From Clostridia bacterium (GTDB taxonomy: Bacteria; Bacillota; Clostridia; TANB77; CAG-508), in assembly GCA_022791735.1 (NCBI GenBank), contig JAAVZQ010000021.1:1-12284 (forward strand): 12,284 bases of DNA. The letters are read 5' to 3'. This document shows positions 8,016-12,284 of this stretch, in pieces. Each line of letters starts with the position of its first letter. The stretch's first letter is position 1. A program made the position numbers and the translations under genes. The notes under the pieces are model-generated. The model did no database searches. It worked only from the letters and a program-made list of their open reading frames with translations, and was not told the DNA's origin.

Positions 8016-8530
8016 ATGTTGGAAGGTAGAAGTCATCAGGTGGATAGACATTGCTATCTTCTGGCTTATCTACTGTTTTAATATTATCTATTTCGATTAT
8101 GGGTATATCTCCGTGATAGTACCCTTTTGTTATTTTTCCAGATATGTTTACCCAAGTACCATCTTTAAAGTCTTTTGCTTTATCTGAGGTGCAAAGAAAA
8201 CCTACGACGACAGTTTGAAAATCTGAGGTTACTACCATATCACGTGCTAATACAAATTGATTTTCTGTTAAATCATACACTCTGTATACATAGCCTGTAA
8301 AGCTAATTTTTTGTCCTATATAGGTGTTTAAGTCATCATGAACGGATTTTAAGATATTTGTGTAGTTGTTAGATGGGATTTCATAAGTAGTATTTACAGG
8401 GTTACTTGGGCTTTTGAATACTATTTTATATACGACTATTCCACATATTATTATTCCGAAGTATTATCATTAGGCTTAGGATTAGTTTGAATATTTTCCC
8501 TGAATTAATTTTTACATTATATACGAACAT
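7990..8530 (-). CDS. Membrane-anchored DUF1980/YcgQ C-terminal-like protein, read through one +1 CGG site
   Basis: ATG 8530 follows AAAGGAG with 8-nt spacing on the minus strand. The zero frame breaks at CGG 8458-8456 and stops ten codons later. Skipping C8458 joins the first 24 residues (KIFKLILSLMIIL) to GIIICGIVVYKIVF, forming one N-terminal membrane anchor, and continues to TAG at 7990 for 179 residues. The soluble part contains GQKISFTGYVYR, LTENQFVLARDMV, GFLCTSDKAKDFKDGTWV and ISGKITKGYYHGDIPIIEID. This resembles the OB-like C-terminal domain of the YcgQ/TIGR03943 family, usually found with a YcgR-type permease. No permease gene is seen beside it here. Function is unknown. It converges on the aminopeptidase gene, with 3' ends overlapping by 26 nt. 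Confidence 0.75.
8455..8458 (-). other. Candidate +1 recoding site 8 (CGGA read as Gly), minus strand
   Basis: Minus-strand CTT-CGG-A at codon 25. The extra base is a C on the coding strand (a G on the + strand), so the pattern follows the gene and not the sequenced strand. Skipping it completes the membrane helix IILGIIICGIVVY. Confidence 0.8.
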
Positions 8531-8587
8531 AGGCAAAACTCCTTTTAGAACATAGTATGTGAGGGTGATGGAAAATATGACAAATCT

Positions 8588-8653
8588 TTATAATTCACAG
8601 CTTGAAATATCGTTTGTCCTGCCACGAGTAGTTTTGTTTGCTGTGAATTGTAA
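8588..8653. repeat. 14-bp inverted repeat with 38-nt loop
   Basis: TTATAATTCACAGC (8588-8601) and GCTGTGAATTGTAA (8640-8653) are complementary except for one G.T pair. It lies between the DUF1980-like gene and the pyrG promoter, where the two genes diverge. No T-run follows, so it is not an obvious terminator. It could be an operator, a small structured RNA or a short palindromic element. Confidence 0.55.
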
Positions 8654-8681
8654 AAATAGGCAAAATAATTTTAAAAATTTG

Positions 8682-8710
8682 TTGCTTTTTGTAAAAAAAA
8701 ATGTTATGAT
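8682..8710 (+). promoter_or_regulatory. Promoter of pyrG
   Basis: TTGCTT at 8682-8687 and TATGAT at 8705-8710 with 17-bp spacing. Transcription would begin near 8717, giving a leader of about 80 nt before the pyrG start. Confidence 0.65.
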
Positions 8711-8718
8711 ATTTAAGT

Positions 8719-8767
8719 AGATTAAAAAAAAACCCATTTTTTCAGGTTATTATTTTAGTCTTTTTTT
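8719..8767 (+). terminator. Possible leader attenuator before pyrG
   Basis: AGATTAAAA (8719-8727) pairs with TTTTAGTCT (8753-8761) with one U.G pair, AACC/GGTT pairs inside, and six more T follow. This would be a weak intrinsic terminator in the leader. Gram-positive pyrG is known to be controlled by CTP-sensitive leader attenuation using an initial GGGC. No GGG is seen at the predicted start, so the mechanism here, if any, differs or the start is misplaced. Confidence 0.4.
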
Positions 8768-8799
8768 GTTGGGGCAAATAGGAAAGGAAAAGGGAAGTT

Positions 8800-10443
8800 A
8801 TGAGTAAAAAGTATGTTTTTATTACAGGAGGAGTAGTGTCAGGATTAGGCAAAGGGATAACTGCTGCATCATTAGGTAGATTACTAAAGAATAGAGGATA
8901 TAAAGTAATAAATCAAAAGTTTGACCCATACATAAATGTGGACCCGGGTACTATGAACCCATACGAGCACGGTGAGGTTTTTGTGACAGATGATGGAGCT
9001 GAAACTGATTTGGATTTAGGACATTATGAGAGATTCACAGATGAGAGTTTGACTAAAAATTCTTCTGTAACATCTGGGAAAATTTACCAAAGTGTAATAG
9101 ATAAAGAAAGAAGAGGAGACTATTTAGGAAAGACTGTACAAGTAATTCCTCATATAACAAATGAGATAAAAGAAAAAATATACAGTTTTGAGAATACAGA
9201 TGTAGATATTGTTATCACAGAGCTTGGTGGAACAGTAGGAGATATGGAAGGTTTAGCTTTTATTGAAGCAATACGTCAAATTGGTTTAGAGCTTGAAAAA
9301 GAAGATGTAATATATGTACATGTTACATTACTTCCATATATATCTGGTTCAAATGAGTTGAAATCAAAACCTACTCAACATTCAGTAAAAGAATTGCAAT
9401 CTTTTGGAGTAAAGCCTGATGTTTTAGTTTGTAGAAGTGAACAAGAAATGTCAGAGGATATGAAAGAGAAAATTGCGCTATTTTGTAATGTAAAGAAAGA
9501 ATGTGTAATACAAAATTTAACAGCAGATAATTTATATGCTGTACCTTTAATGCTTGAAGAGGAAGGACTTGCAACTGCAGTATGTAAACACTTAAAGTTA
9601 GAAAAGATAGAACCTAATAATAAAAAATGGGAAAAAATGATAGATGATATTAAGAAAATAGGCGAGGATACAGTAAAAATTGCCATAGTTGGAAAGTATG
9701 TAAGATTAGAGGATTCATATCTTTCTGTTGCAGAGAGTTTAAGACATGGTGGATATGCTAATAAAGTAAATGTGGATATAGAATATATTGATTCTGAAAC
9801 AGTTACAGAGGAAAATGTGGCAGAGAAGCTTGCTGGCATACAAGGTGTAGTTGTTCCAGGTGGATTTGGAAACAGGGGTATACAAGGTAAGATAAATACT
9901 ATAAAGTATGTAAGAGAAAATAATATTCCATTCTTAGGTATATGTCTTGGTATGCAAATGGCAGTTATAGAATTTATTAGAGATGTTTGCGGATTAGAGG
10001 ATGTAAATTCAGAAGAATTTGACCAATATTGTAAAAATCCAGTTATACATATAATGGATGATCAAAAAAATATTTCTAGAAAAGGCGGAACTATGAGACT
10101 TGGAAGTTATCCTTGCATAATAAAAGAAGGAACACTTGCAAGAAAAGTATATGGCACGGATGAGATTACTGAGAGACATAGACATAGGTATGAATTTAAT
10201 AATAAATATAGAGAAATGTGTGAGGAAAAAGGACTTAAGATATCTGGAACTTCACCAGATGGACTTCTTGTTGAAATGGTTGAATATGAAAAACATCCAT
10301 ATTTTATAGGAGGACAGTTCCATCCAGAGTTTAAGTCAAGACCAGATAGACCAGCACCATTGTTTGTAGGATTAATAGAAGCGGCAAAGAAGAGTGCACC
10401 TAAATTTGAATGCAAAGATGGATGTTGCAGTATTGTGAAATAG
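8800..10443 (+). CDS. pyrG: CTP synthase (glutamine-hydrolysing)
   Basis: Cytosolic enzyme converting UTP, ATP and glutamine to CTP. The 547-residue protein is full length. The N-terminal amidoligase domain (about 1-265) has the nucleotide loop GGVVSGLGKGITAASLG and EHGEVFVTDDGAETDLDLGHYER. The C-terminal class I glutaminase domain has the nucleophile Cys382 in LGICLGMQMA and the His/Glu pair in GGQFHPEF, with the HRHRYEFN motif between them. The tail KDGCCSIVK is cysteine-rich. The start follows AAAAGGG. Six CGG trinucleotides occur, all out of phase (for example CAC-GGT and TGC-GGA), and none disturbs the frame despite many glycines. The gene is monocistronic, with its own promoter and terminator. 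Confidence 0.98.
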   Translation: MSKKYVFITGGVVSGLGKGITAASLGRLLKNRGYKVINQKFDPYINVDPGTMNPYEHGEVFVTDDGAETDLDLGHYERFTDESLTKNSSVTSGKIYQSVIDKERRGDYLGKTVQVIPHITNEIKEKIYSFENTDVDIVITELGGTVGDMEGLAFIEAIRQIGLELEKEDVIYVHVTLLPYISGSNELKSKPTQHSVKELQSFGVKPDVLVCRSEQEMSEDMKEKIALFCNVKKECVIQNLTADNLYAVPLMLEEEGLATAVCKHLKLEKIEPNNKKWEKMIDDIKKIGEDTVKIAIVGKYVRLEDSYLSVAESLRHGGYANKVNVDIEYIDSETVTEENVAEKLAGIQGVVVPGGFGNRGIQGKINTIKYVRENNIPFLGICLGMQMAVIEFIRDVCGLEDVNSEEFDQYCKNPVIHIMDDQKNISRKGGTMRLGSYPCIIKEGTLARKVYGTDEITERHRHRYEFNNKYREMCEEKGLKISGTSPDGLLVEMVEYEKHPYFIGGQFHPEFKSRPDRPAPLFVGLIEAAKKSAPKFECKDGCCSIVK

Positions 10444-10444
10444 T

Positions 10445-10486
10445 AATAAATAACCCAGACTGAAAAAACAGTTTGGGTTATTTATT
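10445..10486. terminator. Strong hairpin after pyrG, probably bidirectional
   Basis: Arms 10445-10462 and 10469-10486 form an 18-bp stem (AATAAATAACCC... paired with ...GGGTTATTTATT) with one G.U pair and an A6 loop. It sits just after the pyrG stop and just beyond the end of the convergent gene at 10531, so it can end both transcripts. Confidence 0.85.
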
Positions 10487-10530
10487 TGCCTAAATATATG
10501 GCAGGGGTTATAAAGAAAATATGTTATAGA

Positions 10531-11112
10531 TTAATTTGGCAATTCAGCGCTGACCTCGAATTTTTTGACGAGAACACAGTTTTGAAAGTGTATGTTGCTG
10601 TTTTCATCAATTGTGATAAAAAGATGAGAGATATCATCTATCCCAACAACGCCGATGGATTTAATGACAAGACCATCTGTAAGATTAGCCTCAGAAGTAA
10701 GTCCGGCAATTGACCTGAACCTGTTGTATTCATCCAATGAAATGCTGTAATCAGATGTTTCTTGAGCAGCAACTGGCAAAATTGTTAGCCATGCTCCATT
10801 TCTGTTATTAAGGTATGCTTTTACAATCCAAGCCTTACACGATTTAGGAAAGTGATAGGAAGGAGAGAAAGAGCCTTCGAGTTGGTCGTGGATAACTAAT
10901 GTGTGATAGTCTGCAATTTCAAAATTGAGGTTTGTAGCATTCATGAGTTCTGTCCTGTTTTTACAGGAGGTACACCGAAGAAGCTTTTTGTAAGAGTAAT
11001 AAGGAAGTTCAGTGGTAAATTTGACTTCAAGTATACCTTGAGGTTGCAAGCATTCAAGAAGCACAGAACGTCTGGCGCTTCTTAAATGTACACCTGTAAC
11101 TCTAGTCTCCAT
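10531..11112 (-). CDS. Unrecognised protein, member 1 of a promoter-matched pair
   Basis: 193 residues from ATG 11112, which has AAAGGGG 9 nt upstream; a longer in-frame start at 11163 would overlap the promoter. No signal peptide or membrane segment is evident, and I recognise no domain. A CTSC motif lies near residues 47-50. The codons (GCC, GGC, CTC, GTC) are more GC-rich than in the neighbours. Codon 46 is CGG (10977-10975) in the context CTT-CGG-TGT and must be read in frame; skipping its C leads to a stop about 12 codons later. The N-terminal VHLRSARRSVLLE resembles APVRSAYKLVLLQ of the next gene, so the two may be distant paralogs. It is probably accessory DNA. Confidence 0.7.
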   Translation of the reverse strand: METRVTGVHLRSARRSVLLECLQPQGILEVKFTTELPYYSYKKLLRCTSCKNRTELMNATNLNFEIADYHTLVIHDQLEGSFSPSYHFPKSCKAWIVKAYLNNRNGAWLTILPVAAQETSDYSISLDEYNRFRSIAGLTSEANLTDGLVIKSIGVVGIDDISHLFITIDENSNIHFQNCVLVKKFEVSAELPN

Positions 11113-11141
11113 TGTGAGAAACCCCTTTCTAAAATTATTTA

Positions 11142-11160
11142 TTTTATCTCTTGGATAAAA
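11142..11160 (-). other. 5'-leader hairpin of gene 10531-11112
   Basis: TTTTATC (11142-11148) and GATAAAA (11154-11160) form a 7-bp stem with a 5-nt loop, a few nucleotides after the predicted transcription start and before the ribosome binding site. Confidence 0.4.
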
Positions 11161-11171
11161 CAATTGAAAAA

Positions 11172-11200
11172 ATTATATCATAGTTATGTAAATATTGCAA
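11172..11200 (-). promoter_or_regulatory. Promoter of gene 10531-11112
   Basis: Minus-strand TTGCAA (11200-11195) and TATAAT (11177-11172), 17 bp apart. The spacer and -10 share the block ACATAACYATGATATAAT with the promoter at 12004-12032. Confidence 0.65.
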
Positions 11201-11251
11201 ATAAATTCAAGTAAAATATGAAAGAGAATATAAAATAAGTATTTGTATAGT

Positions 11252-11302
11252 AATTATCCCCCAGCTAAGCCGGGGGATAATTGCTGTTTGCCTTACAAGG
11301 CA
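11252..11302 (-). terminator. Tandem hairpins after gene 11330-11953
   Basis: AATTATCCCCC (11252-11262) pairs with GGGGGATAATT (11272-11282), with an inner GC/GC pairing. Next to it is the palindrome TGCCTTACAAGGCA (11289-11302). Both lie just after the stop of the upstream minus-strand gene. The T-run is poor, so termination is probable but not certain. Confidence 0.5.
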
Positions 11303-11329
11303 GATTGGAAACTGTATGCTTGAAGTGCC

Positions 11330-11953
11330 TTACTTTCCGCGAAAAAAATCCTCAGGAGTAGGAGGCAAAGCAGGAACGGGAGGCTTCGGTGGTTCGACAA
11401 AGGTAGATTCAACTTTAATTTCTTCGGCAGGAAGGCTAATCTTGCAGTAGCACTTGCCTGTTTCATGGATGGTTATTTCATGCCCTTGGAGGGTAGAGGA
11501 TCCATCTTTATAACAGGCCTTATCAAGGTCATTGAAGTACTTCTCAGACAGAAAGTATTCCTCGAAGAAATAAGTGCCGTTAGGCTCACTGGGATTGTGC
11601 AAAAACAGTGAAGCAAGTCCAGAGGCTTTCTTAGACTGTACACCGCAGATGGTCGTGGTCTTGGGAAAAACTTTTTTCATTGTTTCGGCAGGAAAACATC
11701 CGCCCAATTCGAACTCGACAGTGAATGAGTTTTTGTCTTCAACCAGGCAAAATACTTCTTGGCCAGCCAAATTTTCATCCTCATCAAGGTGCAACATGGC
11801 CGTAAGCCGGTGAGAAATTTCTTCGCTGATATACATGGTGATGAAGGTGCCAAAGGTTGAGCCTGTGAAGCGTTGCAGAAGTACTAACTTGTAAGCACTT
11901 CTTACAGGAGCCCATGAGTGTTCCTGAATATAACTTGTTGTCTGGATATCCAT
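11330..11953 (-). CDS. Unrecognised protein, member 2 of a promoter-matched pair
   Basis: 207 residues from ATG 11953, preceded by AAAGGAGA at 7 nt; the longer reading from 12004 would start at the -10 box and is rejected. No membrane segment or known motif is recognised. The C-terminus is proline-rich (EPPKPPVPALPPTPEDFFRGK), suggesting a flexible tail. Codon use is GC-richer than in the flanking core genes. Codon 49 is CGG (11809-11807) in CAC-CGG-CTT and must be read in frame; a skip there leads, through a second shifted CGG, to an early stop. There are weak similarities to the neighbouring gene (RSA...VLL near the N-terminus; LGGCF versus LEGSF mid-protein), which may reflect an old duplication. 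Confidence 0.7.
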   Translation of the reverse strand: MDIQTTSYIQEHSWAPVRSAYKLVLLQRFTGSTFGTFITMYISEEISHRLTAMLHLDEDENLAGQEVFCLVEDKNSFTVEFELGGCFPAETMKKVFPKTTTICGVQSKKASGLASLFLHNPSEPNGTYFFEEYFLSEKYFNDLDKACYKDGSSTLQGHEITIHETGKCYCKISLPAEEIKVESTFVEPPKPPVPALPPTPEDFFRGK

Positions 11954-11975
11954 TTTACAGTCTCCTTTCAAATTA

Positions 11976-11996
11976 GTTCTAGTCTCGACTAGGAAC
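11976..11996 (-). other. 5'-terminal hairpin in leader of gene 11330-11953
   Basis: GTTCTAGTC (11976-11984) and GACTAGGAAC (11987-11996) pair with one bulge. The hairpin begins at about the first transcribed base predicted from the -10 box, a position that could stabilise the mRNA or hide the end. Confidence 0.45.
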
Positions 11997-12003
11997 GCAT
12001 ACA

Positions 12004-12032
12004 ATTATATCATGGTTATGTAAATTAAGCAA
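12004..12032 (-). promoter_or_regulatory. Promoter of gene 11330-11953
   Basis: Minus-strand TTGCTT (12032-12027) and TATAAT (12009-12004), 17 bp apart, nearly identical in spacer to the promoter at 11172-11200. Confidence 0.65.
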
Positions 12033-12061
12033 TAAAATATTATGAAATTTTGTGATAGGTA

Positions 12062-12090
12062 TTGACTTTTTTTATAAAAAGGTATAAAGT
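12062..12090 (+). promoter_or_regulatory. Promoter of groES
   Basis: TTGACT at 12062-12067 with TATAAAGT around 12083-12090 (15-17 bp spacing depending on the hexamer chosen), directly before the CIRCE-like operator. Confidence 0.6.
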
Positions 12091-12093
12091 ATA

Positions 12094-12120
12094 TTAGCAG
12101 TCGTAAATAACGAGTGCTAA
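12094..12120 (+). promoter_or_regulatory. CIRCE-like operator (HrcA binding site)
   Basis: TTAGCAGTC-N9-GAGTGCTAA matches the CIRCE consensus TTAGCACTC-N9-GAGTGCTAA except for one base in the left arm. Its place between promoter and groES indicates heat-shock control by HrcA. Confidence 0.9.
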
Positions 12121-12138
12121 TTGAAGGAGGTAAGAAAT

Positions 12139-12284
12139 ATGATAAAACCATTGTGTGACAAAGTATTGATTAAAATGTGTGAAAGCGAAGATACAACAAA
12201 GTCAGGTATTATTTTATCAGCGAATTCAAAAGAGAAACCACAAATAGCGGAAGTTATTGCTGTCGGACCAGGTGGAAAAGTAGA
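12139..12284 (+). CDS. groES: GroES co-chaperonin, 3'-truncated
   Basis: The first 48 codons of the 10-kDa chaperonin that caps GroEL. ATG 12139 follows AAGGAGG at 12124-12130. The N-terminus (IKPLCDKVLIKM), the mobile loop region (TTKSGIILSANSKEKPQ) and EVIAVGPGGK match the family. CGG trinucleotides (GCG-GAA, GTC-GGA) are out of phase. groEL is expected beyond the window. Confidence 0.96.
   Translation, partial: MIKPLCDKVLIKMCESEDTTKSGIILSANSKEKPQIAEVIAVGPGGKV

Noticed and set aside
2078..8530. Ordinary pseudogenes: four genes with frameshifts
   Set aside because: All eight lesions are the same base in the same codon phase before a conserved glycine, catalytic residues are intact, and there are no other stops or indels. 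Random decay would not give this.
2078..8530. Systematic sequencing or assembly error inserting C before GG
   Set aside because: Not fully excluded without reads. It does not explain why about 17 other CGG trinucleotides fit the frame, why only one codon phase is affected, or why the pattern follows the coding strand in the minus-strand gene.
9375..9839. 154-codon minus-strand reading inside pyrG
   Set aside because: A shadow of the pyrG coding strand with implausible composition.
11954..12004. Upstream start extending gene 11330-11953
   Set aside because: It would place the start codon at the -10 box, upstream of the 5' hairpin; ATG 11953 has the better ribosome binding site.
1..12284. CRISPR arrays, tRNA or rRNA genes, transposases
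   Set aside because: No spaced direct repeats, cloverleaf sequences, rRNA motifs or transposase-like proteins were seen.

Overview
The window reads as chromosomal DNA of a low-GC member of the Clostridia (Bacillota). The evidence is strong A/T third-position codon bias, AGGAGG-type ribosome binding sites, TTGACA/TATAAT-type promoters, a CIRCE-like operator before groES, and a gene set (asnB, a SpoVB-like flippase, HU, yqeG, prepilin peptidase, M24 peptidase, pyrG, groES) typical of anaerobic Firmicutes. Both outer genes run off the window.

Layout: asnB (5'-truncated, +); a 307-bp gap with a large imperfect palindrome; a SpoVB/MurJ-fold lipid flippase (+); HU (+); a shared bidirectional terminator; an MFS permease (-); a divergent promoter region; a tight + operon yqeG - prepilin peptidase - Xaa-Pro aminopeptidase; a convergent - strand membrane-anchored DUF1980/YcgQ-like protein; a leader with a possible attenuator and pyrG (+) with a strong terminator; two unrecognised, more GC-rich - strand genes with matching promoters; and a CIRCE-controlled groES start (+).

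The main result is that four conserved genes cannot be read in one frame, and all eight breaks are the same. Each has one extra C directly before a glycine codon GGN, so the zero frame meets CGG. Skipping the C restores a full-length protein with the glycine the family expects. There are three sites in the flippase, one in the prepilin peptidase, three in the aminopeptidase and one on the opposite strand in the DUF1980-like gene. By my manual scan, CGG is never an ordinary sense codon in the core genes here, although it occurs about 17 times in them in the other two phases without any frame change. CGT, CGC and CGA are used for Arg. This looks like CGGN being read as glycine, by +1 frameshifting or four-base decoding, in a translation system lacking normal CGG decoding. 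It resembles the AGGY-Gly reading reported for Perkinsus mitochondrial cox1 and the CUU-AGG-C shift of yeast Ty1. Systematic sequence error has to be excluded, but it does not easily explain the codon phase and strand of the sites.

The two GC-richer genes each contain one in-frame CGG near codon 46-49 that must be read as a normal codon to keep the ORF open. They are either foreign DNA not adapted to this decoding, or evidence that the shift is not universal.
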